Origin: Filomicrobium sp.
GTDB taxonomy: Bacteria > Pseudomonadota > Alphaproteobacteria > Rhizobiales > Hyphomicrobiaceae
Reading direction: 5' to 3'
Length of the DNA stretch: 64,000 nucleotides
NCBI GenBank assembly: GCA_017792465.1
Contig: CP051234.1
Location: 2,296,606 to 2,360,605 of the forward strand
Part shown: positions 9,236 through 19,600 of the stretch, piece by piece
Position numbering within the stretch: position 1 is the first letter of the stretch
How the letters are laid out: each line of letters opens with the position of its first letter
The notes under the pieces: generated by a model
Seen by the model: only the letters and a program-made list of their open reading frames with translations
Database searches by the model: none
Told to the model about the DNA's origin: nothing
Translations under genes and position numbers: made by a program

Positions 9236-9431
9236 GGTCGGCGCCCGCCGGGCGGTTCATGGCGGACTCAGCGCAAATACCCGAAATTCAGTTTGAAAAG
9301 CTTGTTGCCAGGAACGGGCCGCTGATTATCCTGCCTTTGATTTCGCTTGTGCGAACAGGCAATAGACGCACGACAAATTCCGCGCCACGCAGCGCCAACA
9401 AAAGACTCTTGGATTGAAAGGATAAGGATCG

Positions 9432-11102
9432 ATGAGCATCGCGAACGGTTTGAGCATGGATAACGCCGACGGAATTCTCGCTTCGTGCAAGGCCGCCGTC
9501 GATGCGGCTCAGGTCGTGCTCGATGCGGCCAAATCCGGTGTCCGCGAGAAGATTGCCGAGATGGGGGGCGATGCGGACAAGGCTCAGCACTGCGCGCATG
9601 GTCTCGCCTGGCTCGCGACCACCGTCGAGGGCATCCGCCAAATGCATGCCTGGGCTGACGCGCTGAAAGGCGAAGGCCGCCTCACCGAGATGGAACTCCT
9701 GCTGACGGGCGCAGCATTTGCCGAATACCTGGCGCAGATCTCCGGCGGCATCCCGATGAGCCAGTGCGAGATCATCCGTCCGGCGGACATGGGGGTCGGC
9801 AGCGATGTGGTGCGGACCTTCGAAGACGCCACCCGCGACGTGGTCGCGGCCGGATCGACGGCTGACGTCAAGGCGCGCTTGGCGCAGATGATCTCGGATG
9901 CCCAGGGCGCGACGACTTACGGCGATGCCGGTCTCGATGAGATGCACGCCGAAATCCATGAGCAGATGCGCAAGTTCTCGGACGCCGAAGTGGTGCCGCA
10001 TGCGCACGAGTGGCATCTGGCCAACGAATACATCCCGATGGAGGTCATTGAGAAAGTCGCCGAGCTTGGCGTCTTCGGCCTGACGATCCCCGAAGAACTC
10101 GGTGGCCTGGGGCTTGGCAAGCAGGCGATGTGCGTCGTCTCCGAGGAACTCTCGCGCGGATACATCGGTGTCGGATCGCTGGGCACGCGTTCGGAAATTG
10201 CCGGCGAGCTTATCCTGCACAACGGCACGCAGGAGCAGAAAGAAAAGTACCTGCCGAAGATCGCTTCGGGTGAAATCCTCCCCACCGCTGTCTTCACCGA
10301 ACCCAACACCGGCTCCGACCTTGCCTCGCTGAAAACGCGCGGCGTCAAGGACGGCGACACTTATAAGGTGACGGGGCAGAAGACCTGGATCACGCATCCC
10401 GTCCGCGCCGACCTGATGACCTTGCTGGTTCGCACCAACCCTGACGAAAAGGGCTATCGCGGGTTGTCGATGCTGCTGGTTGAAAAGCCGCGCGGGGATG
10501 ATGCCAATCCGTTCCCGGCCGAAGGCATGACGGGCGGCGAGATTGAAGTGCTCGGCTATCGCGGCATGAAGGAATACGACATCTCGTTCGACGGGTTCGA
10601 GGTTCCCGAAGCCAATCTTCTCGGCGGTGTCGAAGGCCAGGGCTTCAAGCAGCTGATGAATACGTTCGAAGGTGCACGCATTCAGACCGCCGCACGCGCA
10701 GTCGGCGTTGCGCAGTGCGCGATGGATCTGGGTTTGCGCTACGCGCTGGAGCGCGTGCAGTTCGGCAAGCCGATCTTCGCATTCCCGCGCGTTGCCAACA
10801 AGATCGTCATGATGGCGGTTGAAGTGATGGTCGCGCGTCAGCTCTCGTACTTCGCCGCCCGCGAAAAGGATCTCGGACATCGCTGCGACCTTGAAGCCGG
10901 GATGGCGAAGCTGCTCGGCGCACGCGTCGCCTGGGCCTGTGCGGATAACGCCTTGCAGATCCACGGTGGCAACGGTTTCGCGCTCGAATATCCGGTTTCG
11001 CGCGTCTTGTGCGATGCGCGCATCCTCAACATCTTCGAAGGCGCGGCCGAAATCCAGGCGCAGGTCATCGCCCGGCGGCTGCTGGAAGAACCCAAGGGTT
11101 GA
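9432..11102 (+). CDS. mcd: (2S)-methylsuccinyl-CoA dehydrogenase
   Basis: A 556-residue FAD-dependent acyl-CoA dehydrogenase that oxidises (2S)-methylsuccinyl-CoA to mesaconyl-CoA in the ethylmalonyl-CoA pathway. The first 160 or so residues form the extra helical domain characteristic of Mcd (KAQHCAHGLAWLATTVEGIR). The acyl-CoA dehydrogenase core follows, with FTEPNTGSDLASL and TGQKTWITHPVRAD (FAD/substrate region) and the C-terminal LQIHGGNGFALEYPVSR. A clear AAGGATCG precedes the ATG. The extended length and presence of ecm and ccr nearby make Mcd much more likely than a general fatty acyl-CoA dehydrogenase. Confidence 0.93.
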   Translation: MSIANGLSMDNADGILASCKAAVDAAQVVLDAAKSGVREKIAEMGGDADKAQHCAHGLAWLATTVEGIRQMHAWADALKGEGRLTEMELLLTGAAFAEYLAQISGGIPMSQCEIIRPADMGVGSDVVRTFEDATRDVVAAGSTADVKARLAQMISDAQGATTYGDAGLDEMHAEIHEQMRKFSDAEVVPHAHEWHLANEYIPMEVIEKVAELGVFGLTIPEELGGLGLGKQAMCVVSEELSRGYIGVGSLGTRSEIAGELILHNGTQEQKEKYLPKIASGEILPTAVFTEPNTGSDLASLKTRGVKDGDTYKVTGQKTWITHPVRADLMTLLVRTNPDEKGYRGLSMLLVEKPRGDDANPFPAEGMTGGEIEVLGYRGMKEYDISFDGFEVPEANLLGGVEGQGFKQLMNTFEGARIQTAARAVGVAQCAMDLGLRYALERVQFGKPIFAFPRVANKIVMMAVEVMVARQLSYFAAREKDLGHRCDLEAGMAKLLGARVAWACADNALQIHGGNGFALEYPVSRVLCDARILNIFEGAAEIQAQVIARRLLEEPKG

Positions 11103-11144
11103 TCGGTTGCGCCATTGAGGTGACAACAACTGGCATTTAAAAGG

Positions 11145-11175
11145 GGACGGTCATAGCGCTATGGCCGTCCTTGCC
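11145..11175 (+). terminator. terminator hairpin of mcd
   Basis: GGACGG at 11145-11150 and CCGTCC at 11165-11170 bracket a 26-base near-perfect hairpin with an AGCGCT centre. The following sequence is only weakly T-rich (TTGCCGTTTC). Its position, 40 bases after mcd, shows that translation of ispG starts beyond it. Confidence 0.6.
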
Positions 11176-11193
11176 GTTTCAAAAGGCTCATCC

Positions 11194-12429
11194 ATGTCGA
11201 CCGCATCTGATCTTCCCGCACCGCGCCGCAAATCGGTTGCCGTCGATGTCGGCGGTGTCACCGTCGGTGGCGATGCGCCGGTTGTCGTGCAATCGATGAC
11301 CAACACCGATACGGCCGACATCACCAAGACGGTCCTTCAGGTTGCTGCATTGGCGCGGGCGGGCTCGGAACTGGTGCGCATCACGGTTGACCGCGATGAA
11401 GCCGCGAAGGCGGTTCCGCATATTCGCGAGAAGCTCGATGCAATGGGCTGCGATGTGCCGCTCGTCGGGGACTTCCACTACATCGGCCACACGCTGCTTG
11501 GCGAGAACCCGGCTTGTGCCGAAGCGCTTGCCAAGTTCCGCATCAATCCGGGCAACGTCGGCTTCAAAGATAAAAAGGATCGGCAGTTCTCGGCCATCAT
11601 CGATCTGGCGCTGAAGTATCAAAAGCCGGTGCGGATCGGCGTCAACTGGGGTTCGCTCGACCAGGCCCTGCTGACGCGACTGATGGACGAAAATGCCAAT
11701 TCGCCGGAGCCCAAGGACGCACGCGCGGTCATGCATGATGCGATGGTTGTCTCAGGGCTTGAATCGGCGGCGCGGGCCGAGGAGCTTGGGCTAGGCGCCC
11801 AGCACATCATCATTTCCGCCAAGGTCTCGGCGATCCAGGATCTCGTGGCGGTTTATAGCGCGCTTGCCCGGCGCTGCGATTACGCGCTGCATCTGGGACT
11901 GACGGAAGCGGGCATGGGCTCGAAGGGCATCGTCGCGTCGTCGGCTGCGATGGGTATCCTTCTGCAACAGGGGATCGGCGATACCATCCGCTTCTCGCTG
12001 ACGCCGGAGCCCGGCGGCGACCGCACGCTCGAAGTGCAGACGGCGCAGGAGCTTCTTCAGACGATGGGGCTTCGATCTTTCGTGCCGGTGGTGGCCGCTT
12101 GTCCGGGTTGTGGACGCACGACGTCAACGGTTTTCCAGGAGCTGGCGCGCGATGTCCAGGACATGATCCGCGAGCGCATGCCAGAGTGGAAGTCGCGCTA
12201 TCCAGGCGTCGAGACGCTGAACCTTGCGGTTATGGGCTGCATCGTCAACGGCCCCGGCGAATCCAAGCATGCTGATGTCGGGATCTCGCTGCCGGGAACC
12301 GGTGAAACGCCCGCCGCGCCCGTCTTCATCGACGGCCAGAAGGCGATGACACTACGCGGGCCGAACATCGCGCAGGACTTCAAAGGCATTCTGGAAGACT
12401 ATATCGAGCAGCGCTTCGGTCGCGCCTGA
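11194..12429 (+). CDS. ispG: 4-hydroxy-3-methylbut-2-en-1-yl diphosphate synthase (GcpE)
   Basis: A 411-residue [4Fe-4S] enzyme that makes HMBPP from MEcPP in the non-mevalonate isoprenoid pathway. The N-terminal TIM barrel ([27 protein letters not shown]) is followed by the iron-sulfur domain with CPGCGRTT and [15 protein letters not shown], which hold the three cluster cysteines and the conserved NGPGE. The ATG at 11194, with AAGG seven bases upstream, is preferred over an ATG at 11161 because the latter lies inside the mcd terminator hairpin. A bidirectional terminator follows. The polyprenyl synthetase 0.7 kb away uses the pathway's products. Confidence 0.95.
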   Translation: MSTASDLPAPRRKSVAVDVGGVTVGGDAPVVVQSMTNTDTADITKTVLQVAALARAGSELVRITVDRDEAAKAVPHIREKLDAMGCDVPLVGDFHYIGHTLLGENPACAEALAKFRINPGNVGFKDKKDRQFSAIIDLALKYQKPVRIGVNWGSLDQALLTRLMDENANSPEPKDARAVMHDAMVVSGLESAARAEELGLGAQHIIISAKVSAIQDLVAVYSALARRCDYALHLGLTEAGMGSKGIVASSAAMGILLQQGIGDTIRFSLTPEPGGDRTLEVQTAQELLQTMGLRSFVPVVAACPGCGRTTSTVFQELARDVQDMIRERMPEWKSRYPGVETLNLAVMGCIVNGPGESKHADVGISLPGTGETPAAPVFIDGQKAMTLRGPNIAQDFKGILEDYIEQRFGRA

Positions 12430-12472
12430 CGCGGGATCTTCCTGCCGTTCCAATTCAACAGCCCAAACAAAT

Positions 12473-12512
12473 GAAAAAGGCGCACCGCGGAAATCGCGGC
12501 ACGCCCTTTTTT
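12473..12512. terminator. bidirectional terminator between ispG and the 12548 gene
   Basis: A run of five A, a GGCG/CGCC stem, a CA/CA internal loop and a CCGCG/CGCGG stem with a GAAAT loop, then six T. It has the A-stem-T form of a two-way terminator and lies between two convergent genes. Confidence 0.85.
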
Positions 12513-12547
12513 CAAGAGAAGACCGATCGCTTGGTCAGCGAAACGTC

Positions 12548-12991
12548 TTACTTGTAGCTTGCACGTTCCCGACGCACGAACAGCGGCTTACGTTCGCGAG
12601 GTGCGAAGACGCGGGCCGGACGAGGCTCACGCGGCAGCAGCTTGAATAGCGGATCGCGTGGGGGAAGTTTGAAGACCGGGCGGGTGAAGACCGGGCGTTC
12701 GCGACGCTCTACGACGCGAGCCGGGCGCGGCTGGCGCGGAAGCAGCTTGAACAGCGGATCGCGCGGTGGGAGCTTGATTTTCGGCCATTCGAAAACGCGG
12801 CGCTCGCTGCGGACAGCGACAGGTGCCGGACGCGCGCGACGCTCGGCCAGCTTGGCACGAAAATCGGACATGGCTTTGCAGATACGGCAGTCGCGCGTGC
12901 GTTCGCCGCGCTCATGACCGGCTTCAGAAACTGCCGGCATGCCGGTAACAACAACGGCAGCGACCGCAGCAGCGGCTACAAACTTCAGCAT
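12548..12991 (-). CDS. secreted basic protein with two tandem 35-residue repeats
   Basis: A 147-residue protein starting at an ATG preceded by GGAGG six bases upstream; a longer in-frame start at 13078 lacks such a site. Residues 1-24 form a signal peptide (MLKFVAAAAVAAVVVTGM, cleavage near VSEA). The mature protein has a CRICKA motif and is very rich in Arg and Pro. Two 35-residue units begin KLPPRDPLFKLLPR and are nearly identical. The isoelectric point must be very high. No family was recognised; binding to an acidic partner such as LPS, DNA or teichoic-type polymer is only a guess. Confidence 0.75.
   Translation of the reverse strand: MLKFVAAAAVAAVVVTGMPAVSEAGHERGERTRDCRICKAMSDFRAKLAERRARPAPVAVRSERRVFEWPKIKLPPRDPLFKLLPRQPRPARVVERRERPVFTRPVFKLPPRDPLFKLLPREPRPARVFAPRERKPLFVRRERASYK
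12608..12817. repeat. two tandem 105-bp units inside the 12548-12991 gene
   Basis: The stretch beginning GACGCG at 12608 recurs at 12713 with high identity, a period of 105 bases or 35 codons. Differences are mostly silent or conservative, indicating an in-frame duplication kept under selection. Confidence 0.8.
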
Positions 12992-13170
12992 AAATGACCT
13001 CCACATAGGTTTGTCGGACTCATGATGTAAATCCTGAGCCTGTATGCCCAAAATGCTGTGATCAAATATAAAATTCACCGTCCGTCTGTCCGTATAGTTA
13101 GTTGTCGTGGTTAATTATCGGTGAGCGTGCGACCGAGGCTGGACTCCTTAACGCTGAGGCTATGGCGAAT

Positions 13171-14070
13171 TCAGCTATCGCGTTCGGCGACGAAATCGGC
13201 TGCGGCGAGCAACGTTGCGGCCTTGCCGCCGAAGGGTGCCAGCGCCGCTTTCGCTGCGGCGACGGTGCGCGATAGCTCGGATTGGGCGTCGGAAATTCCC
13301 ATTAACGAAACAAGCGTCGCTTTGCCGGCAGCGGCGTCCTTGGCGACAGCTTTGCCGACGGTTTCGGCATCGCCTTGAACGTCGAGCAGGTCGTCGGCGA
13401 TCTGGAATGCGTAACCGAGATGCCGGCCGTAAGACGCGAGCGCGGCGCGCTGATCGGCCGGGGCGTCGGCCAGGATTGCGCCGGCTTCGCAGGAAAAGGC
13501 GATAATGGCCCCGGTCTTCATGGCCTGCAGGCTCTTGACATGAGTTGCATCGGCTTCCTGCGGGTGATTGAGCTTATCGGCCTCAAGATCCATGGCCTGG
13601 CCGCCGACCATGCCTGCTGCACCGCTAGCCTTGGCCAGTTCGCTGATCAGTTTGACGCGGGTGGCCGGAGCGATCTCATTACAATCAGCCAGGATCTGAA
13701 ACGCCAGCGCCTGCAGGCCATCGCCCGCCAGGATCGCCGTCCAGTCGTCGAAGGCCGCCCAGACGGTGGGCCTTCCGCGGCGCTGGGTGTCGTTATCCAT
13801 GGACGGCAAATCGTCGTGCGCGAGCGAATAGCCGTGGATCAGCTCGACAGCGAGTGCGGGCGCCATGGCTTCGGCTTCGGGGACGTCGAACAGGGCGGCG
13901 GTCTCCAGAACCAGGAACGGGCGCAGCCTTTTGCCGCCCCCGAGCATGGCATGGCGCATGGCCTTGAGCAGGCGCTCAGGTGTATTTGCCAGATGCGGTC
14001 CGTCGAGCAGCGCGACCAGCGCGCCTTCGATATTACCGGCTGTTTTCAGCAACTTATCGCGAAATTGCAT
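13171..14070 (-). CDS. ispA: polyprenyl synthetase, farnesyl/geranylgeranyl diphosphate synthase type
   Basis: A 299-residue short-chain isoprenyl diphosphate synthase. Both aspartate-rich motifs are present: DDLPSMDND (about 93-101) and DDLLDVQGD (about 225-233). GGGKRLRPFLVL marks the first lysine/arginine substrate site. Length and the residues before the first motif (HGYSLAHDD) fit the bacterial IspA group, making farnesyl diphosphate from IPP and DMAPP; chain length cannot be fixed from sequence alone. It is divergent from rpmF, an arrangement often seen in Hyphomicrobiales. Confidence 0.88.
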   Translation of the reverse strand: MQFRDKLLKTAGNIEGALVALLDGPHLANTPERLLKAMRHAMLGGGKRLRPFLVLETAALFDVPEAEAMAPALAVELIHGYSLAHDDLPSMDNDTQRRGRPTVWAAFDDWTAILAGDGLQALAFQILADCNEIAPATRVKLISELAKASGAAGMVGGQAMDLEADKLNHPQEADATHVKSLQAMKTGAIIAFSCEAGAILADAPADQRAALASYGRHLGYAFQIADDLLDVQGDAETVGKAVAKDAAAGKATLVSLMGISDAQSELSRTVAAAKAALAPFGGKAATLLAAADFVAERDS

Positions 14071-14384
14071 CGCGTTTCCCGAGACTTCTGGCGTTGATTG
14101 GTGTGGAGCGGCGATATAGAAGGGGCGCTAGCAGGTCAAGTTCCAGAAGACCTTGTTTGCCGAAAGTACCGGAAGCGCCAAAAAACCTTGAAATAGAGGG
14201 CTGGCGCAGCGCCAATTTTGCGATTATAACCCCGCGTTCAAGCCCCCGTTCCGAGGTGGGCACCATAGAATCGATTCCAGCGCCGCCTGTTAACGTCGCA
14301 CGACTGCCGAGCCCAATTGCGGGCCGCGGCAAGGTTTAAGCGTTAACCGGGCCGGCGCAGCATTTTTGCCCAGGAGACACGACC
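14071..14384. promoter_or_regulatory. divergent promoter region of ispA and rpmF
   Basis: No gene was seen in these 314 bases. The region holds a small hairpin (TGGCG-CAG-CGCCA at 14202-14214 followed by ATTTTG) that might be a leader structure for rpmF, and two back-to-back GANTC sites at 14268-14277, the target of the CcrM methyltransferase in alphaproteobacteria. AGGAGA lies nine bases before the rpmF start. Confidence 0.4.
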
Positions 14385-14570
14385 ATGGCAGTGCCAATGA
14401 AAAAGGTCTCGCGCCAGAAACGCGGGTCACGACGTTCTCATGACACGCTTTCAGCGCCGACCTATGTGGAAGACAAAGAATCCGGCGAGCGTCGCCGTCC
14501 GCACCACATCGATCTGAAATCGGGAAAATACCGCGGCCGTCAGATCCTTGAGCCGAAATCCGACGTTTGA
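14385..14570 (+). CDS. rpmF: 50S ribosomal protein L32
   Basis: A 61-residue basic protein starting [20 protein letters not shown], the conserved N-terminus of bacterial L32. It lacks the C-terminal zinc cysteines, as usual in alphaproteobacteria (ends ILEPKSDV). The start follows a strong AGGAGA site. It is a structural component of the large ribosomal subunit near the peptidyl-transferase region. Confidence 0.96.
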   Translation: MAVPMKKVSRQKRGSRRSHDTLSAPTYVEDKESGERRRPHHIDLKSGKYRGRQILEPKSDV

Positions 14571-14724
14571 AACTGACGTCGCGCCGCGAAAGACCTGATC
14601 AGCATGGCTGATAGCATTGCCAGGTGCGCAAAAATCTTTGTGCGCCTGTTGCGGCCGGTGAAGTTAAACCGCCACAATGGCGCGCTATAGCCACACGCGA
14701 AAACGACTGTCGAGGGAGTAACGC

Positions 14725-15177
14725 ATGTCGATTAGGTCTTTGCCGCTTATCATCTTCGCCTTCATTCTTTACAACGCCGTGGTTCTGCTTGGCGTAGCTG
14801 GCGACGGAGGAAGCGCGGACAGCATCCTGCGCACCGAGATCTTCTCGCTGCCATCGTTCCGCGGAACGCCAGACGGCGCGACACCGGTCGCTTGGAGCTT
14901 TAACTGGGGTGACCTGATCCTGCTGGTCACGATGCTCTTGCTGTTCGTCGAGATCCTGAAGGCGACCTACACGTCGACATCTTCTCTCCTTGACCACGGA
15001 CTTTCGATGTTGGTCTTCATTGCCTGCCTCATCGAATTCCTGATGGTCGATGCCGCGTTCACGAGCGTGTTCTTCCTGTTGATGATTGCGACGCTGATCG
15101 ACGTCGTCGCCGGATACACGATCGGTATTCGCGTGGCCCGTCGCGACATCGGTTTTGGCGGTATGGCGCCACACTAA
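14725..15177 (+). CDS. four-helix membrane protein, unknown function
   Basis: A 150-residue protein, with GAGGGAG about eight bases before the ATG. Four hydrophobic segments lie at about residues 6-24, 62-78, 92-112 and 115-135, and a polar periplasmic or cytoplasmic loop at 25-58. The segment LLDHGLSMLVFIACLIEFLMVDAAFTSVFFLL is widely conserved among Hyphomicrobiales membrane proteins of unknown role, as far as I recall. It is followed by a strong terminator, so rpmF and this gene may form a short transcription unit. Confidence 0.7.
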   Translation: MSIRSLPLIIFAFILYNAVVLLGVAGDGGSADSILRTEIFSLPSFRGTPDGATPVAWSFNWGDLILLVTMLLLFVEILKATYTSTSSLLDHGLSMLVFIACLIEFLMVDAAFTSVFFLLMIATLIDVVAGYTIGIRVARRDIGFGGMAPH

Positions 15178-15233
15178 TTCTACGATGACGCTGGGGTTCG
15201 CCTCAGACCATTAAAAACGAAATTCAATTTGGC

Positions 15234-15275
15234 GGCCGGTTCAATCAATTTGAACCGGCCGTTTTTGTTTTTATT
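15234..15275 (+). terminator. strong rho-independent terminator
   Basis: A perfect 11-bp stem (15234-15244 with 15250-15260), five-base loop, then GTTTTTGTTTTTATT. It lies 56 bases after the 14725-15177 gene and separates it from the following two-gene module. Confidence 0.92.
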
Positions 15276-15480
15276 GCTGCACTTTTGAGCAGGCGCAAAA
15301 AGTTCTCCAAATGCGTTTTTTCCCCAGGGGTTGGAACTCTCTGCGACTTCCAGCAGTATGCAGCTTGAAGTCCGGTGATTCGCGCGTCCGGATGATCATC
15401 ACGCCAGAGTGTGCGCGTGGCCGGACGCAATTCGGCTGGCGCTGGTTCCTGGCGATGGACTGATTGGGGACAGCGAAACG

Positions 15481-16650
15481 ATGCCTGCCGCGCAAGTCAC
15501 TGTTGATGTGCCAGATGGAGCAGCCGCAGATCTATCTCTGCGCAGTTCGCTTATCCTGACGCGCATTGCCTGTGCGCAGGGCGCGACGCGAGCGCAGATC
15601 ATGCGCGACCTTTCAAATCTTTTTTCTCACAAACTTTCTCCGGCGGAATGGCGCAAGTTCGCTTTGTCGGATTTGGAAGCTTTGTGCGCAGCCGGTCTGG
15701 CAAAAGAATCGCGCGGTCGTTTGACGGCGACGGAAGCTGGAAACGAATACGTCGATCAGTTTCTTGGGCGCAAAGGATCTAGCGGCGGGGCCTGGGCGGA
15801 AACACGCGATGGTCGTCTTGTTGCCAAAGGTCTCGGTGTCGAGCCGATCGGACCGAAAAAACTCAAAGCGCTGTTGACGCCCGATGGTCTGCGCGCCTTC
15901 ATTCTGCAGAAAGCCTACGGGCTTCCGGTCAACGGCACGCAGACGACTGCGAAGCTGAGAGCGCAGCTTGCCGTCGTCGCGCTCGAACGGGCATTCGGCA
16001 ACAAGATCAAGACCGGTCTTGGCGCGGGTTCTGGCTTTTCAGCAAAAGCCGGCCGTCTTCTGGCCGGGCAGCTTTCATCGCGGCCTCGCGACCTTGGATC
16101 AGACGGAAAGCTCGTCGCGACGCTGGCTGCGGAAGTCGTCGATGCGCGGCAGCCCGACGCGGATGCGTTGCGTGCGGCCATCCTGCGCAAGCTGGCCGAT
16201 CAGGCCTTGCAGGAAAATCGCAAGGACACCGCAGCTGCGCCGGCGAAGTCACCTTCTGCCAGGACCGTTGCGGCGCAAACGATTGAGAAACCTTTTGCAG
16301 CGAATGATGCAGGACTGCCTGGTGCCGCATTGCCGCCGACGCGCCGGCCAGACCCGGCTGGTTTTGCCAAGGTGGTGCAGGGTGTCGCTGCGACTTGCGC
16401 CGATGGCTGGGCGGGAAACCGCAAGGCTCTGATTGCAAGAGTCTGGAACAAGCTTGCTGCGCTACATCCTGAATGGGGCCTCAGCGAAATCGAATTCAAA
16501 TGCATGCTCGCCGAAGCGCATCGCACCGGACACCTTCTGCTGGCAACGGCGGACCTGAAGGACAAGTCCCAGCGCGAGGAAATCGAAGCCTCGGCGATTA
16601 CCTACAAAAACACTCAGTGGCATCTGATCCGCGTCGTCGAGCCACAGTAG
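15481..16650 (+). CDS. winged-helix-like partner of the downstream dual ATPase, unknown function
   Basis: A 389-residue protein from the ATG at 15481 (an in-frame ATG at 15409 is possible). Residues about 15-95 look like a helix-turn-helix or winged-helix region: SLILTRIACAQGATRAQIMR, then LSDLEALCAAGLAKESRGRL and TATEAGNEYV, the pattern of a wing with a recognition helix. The middle (about 110-260) is helical and basic, with PKKLKALLTPDGLRAFILQK. The end contains a second small helical domain. It precedes the dual-ATPase gene by 48 bases on the same strand, so the two are probably co-transcribed and may form a complex. No known family was recognised. Confidence 0.7.
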   Translation: MPAAQVTVDVPDGAAADLSLRSSLILTRIACAQGATRAQIMRDLSNLFSHKLSPAEWRKFALSDLEALCAAGLAKESRGRLTATEAGNEYVDQFLGRKGSSGGAWAETRDGRLVAKGLGVEPIGPKKLKALLTPDGLRAFILQKAYGLPVNGTQTTAKLRAQLAVVALERAFGNKIKTGLGAGSGFSAKAGRLLAGQLSSRPRDLGSDGKLVATLAAEVVDARQPDADALRAAILRKLADQALQENRKDTAAAPAKSPSARTVAAQTIEKPFAANDAGLPGAALPPTRRPDPAGFAKVVQGVAATCADGWAGNRKALIARVWNKLAALHPEWGLSEIEFKCMLAEAHRTGHLLLATADLKDKSQREEIEASAITYKNTQWHLIRVVEPQ

Positions 16651-16698
16651 CCGCTCGCGTTGAAGGGCCATTTCAATAGCGTAAGGACCACGTGATTT

Positions 16699-19600
16699 AT
16701 GCAATCGCTTGCACAAGAGGCTAATTCGCCTGAAGGGTTGTCGGAGGCTTTCGAGCATTCCATCACCTGGGAGGATGATATCTGGCGGGTTGATCCTGTC
16801 GATGTCGATGGCGTGCACGCGAAAGCGAGAACGAAGTTCCTCGATCTGTTGACGACGGTGCGCGAGGAAGGCAGCGCGCAAGCAAGAATTCTGCTGTTTC
16901 ACGGTCAGTCGGGCGCGGGCAAGACGCACTTGATCCGCGCATTGCGCACGCAGGCTCATCGCAGCAAGCAGGCCTATTTCGGCTATGCGCAGATGACGCC
17001 GGATGTTTCCAACTATGCTGATTATTTTCTGCGCCGACTGGTGCATTCGCTGGAAAAACCGTTCGATCCCGACAATGGCGGAGAGAGCGGTCTGCAGCGG
17101 TTGACGGACCGGTTGATGGCGCATTGCACGGGCATTGTCGCCGAAGACCTCGATGAATTGCGCGATGGCGATCTTTCCAACGAGGATCTGGCGCGGCTCG
17201 TCTTGCGGCTCGCCGATGAGATCGTCGCCGAGCCCGGCTTTGCGGAATGCGAGCCTGACGTCAATATCGTTCGCGCGCTTCTTTATCTCCAGCGGCGCGA
17301 CCCACGCATCGATCAGCGCGTGCGGCAATACCTTTACGGGCGGCAGCTGACCGCGCTGGCGCATGAAGCCGTTGCGGCGCTTGATCCGAACGAGGGCGAA
17401 GGGCGCGCTTTTGAAATCATTGCAGCGCTTGGCCAGCTGATGTGGGTGGTCGACGGTGCGGCGATGGTCTTCTGCATCGACCAGGTCGAAGACCTCGTGA
17501 ACTTCTCCGATCCCGAACAGCGCTTCCAGAAAGCCGTCGGCGATCTGATGCAGATCACCAACCGCGTTCCAAGCAGCATCGTCATCATCTCGTGTCTGGA
17601 TGATTTCTACGACCGCGTGCGTGAACCGCTGGCGCAGTCGTTCCGCGACAGGATCGAGAAGTCTGGTCCCGTGCCACTTTATGAAAGCCGCACGGCGGAG
17701 GAAGCGCGCCAGATCATCGCCAAGCGGCTGGAATACTTCGCCGAGACCTCCGGCGGTCAGGTCGATGTTGGCGATCCGAGCGCCTATTTCGGACCGACAT
17801 TCTTTGAAGAGTTTGCCGGTTTGTCGACGCGGCGCCTCCTGGAACATGCGCAAGCGCGTCTCAACACGATGACGGGCGCAGGCGTCGAAGAACCCGAAGA
17901 CGACAGCGCAGGCGGTTTCATATCGCAGCTCGCGCGTGCGCTTGGCGGGTTCTCGTTTGATTCAGAGCCGGTCGCTCCGCTGGCGCCGACAATCGACTAC
18001 CGCGATCTTTGGGAACGCTTCCAGAGCCAGTCGGAAGCCGAAATGCCCTCGGATGATAACGAGCTGATGGATGCGCTCGTTGCCGCTCTGCCGCTGGCCG
18101 CTGATGAGTGGGACGGTGCGCTGACGGTTAACGTCGAGCGGGTTGAAGTTGCCGATGATCTTCCGGTCTTCGATCTGACTTTGAAGCACGCTTCCGGTCT
18201 TGATCAGCAATCGCGCATCTTCTTGTGCAACAAGCCGACGCAAGGCGGCGGCCTCAAGCGTCAGCTGGAAAAGGTTCTGGCGGCGATGGGGCCGAAGCAG
18301 AGCTTCATGCTGCGCGCTTCGGACTTCCCGCCCAACAAGAAGAACCAGACGGCGCAAGCTTTCCGCAAATATCGCGATCAAGGCGGACGCTCGTTGCTGG
18401 TTCCGATCCCCGAGTGGGAGCGGATGATCATGGTGCGCGAGTTCCATCACCATCATCGCAACGATCCTGGTTTCTCGCGCTGGTTCGCTGGCAGCAAGCT
18501 GTTGTCGAACGTCATTGCCATTATCCAGCTTCTTCGTCTCGACCTGCTTGGGCGGCCGCTGCCGGCTCCGACCGACGGCGTTCGGCCGCGCACCAAGCCG
18601 CTGCTTAGATCCATAGAGGGCGGCGAGACGGAAGCGGTTGCCGGATTCGATCTGACCGATCCGGACCAAATCCAGCCCGGTGCTCCGCAGGCGATCGCGG
18701 AGCTGACCGGTGCGGTCGAAAACCAGATGATGGCACCTTGGGGCGCACCTGACGCTATCGGCGAGGCTGGCGAGCAGACGGCGCAGCCGTCATTTGAAGA
18801 ATTCGACGCCGACGAATTCGATGCGACCGACCTGACTGGCCGTATCGATGTCGGGCGTGAATTGAGCAGTTCGGGCCGCCAGATTGCTCTTAAAAAGAGC
18901 ATCATGAAACGGCACTCGGCGGTGCTCGGTGGTTCGGGTTCGGGTAAGACAACCTTGGCTCTGAGCATGATCGAGCAGCTCCTGCTGGAAGGCATTCCGG
19001 CGATCCTGATCGACCGCAAGGGTGACCTTTGCTCGTATGCCAATCCGGATGTCTGGCGCACGCACGTCGATGAGATCGCCGAGCGCCACAACATGCGCGA
19101 GAAGCTGGCTGATGCGATTGACGTCGCGGTCTATACGCCAGGGCGCGCGTCGGGCAGGCCGATCTCGATTACGCTTTTGCCGAACGGTATCGCCGAACTG
19201 CCGGAACACGAGCAACAGCTTCTGGCCAACCTGTCGTCGGCGGCGTTGGGCGAGATGCTGCATTTGAAGAACTCGGCCACGCACCAAAAGCAGTCGGGTA
19301 CGCTTTCAGTTGCCTTGAAGATTCTTGGCAGCCGTTCGGTCTCGGAAGTCACGCTGACCGATCTCATCGGCCTCCTGGAGGACGAAGACCCCGAACTGAC
19401 CGATCAGACGCAGCGCATGGACCCCTCGGGCAAGATCCGCCGCGACCTCGTCGCCCAGCTCGACAGTCTGAGGCACCGCAACGCCGCATTGTTCGATGGC
19501 GGCGGAGAGCCGATGAGCATGGAGTCGTTCCTGGGCCTTGGTCCGTTCGAGCGGCCCGGACGCACGCGTCTGTCGATCATCTACACCGGCTTCCTCGGCG

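Noticed and set aside
9288-11129. 613-codon open frame on the - strand, opposite mcd
   Set aside because: It overlaps mcd entirely, which has convincing motifs and a ribosome site. The long frame follows from high GC in third codon positions.
11161-11193. N-terminal extension of ispG from the ATG at 11161
   Set aside because: The ATG lies in the right arm of the mcd terminator hairpin and lacks a ribosome site, whereas the ATG at 11194 has one.
16462-17853. 463-codon open frame on the - strand across the two-gene module
   Set aside because: It has no domain signature and overlaps two genes with intact motifs on the other strand, so it is treated as a shadow.
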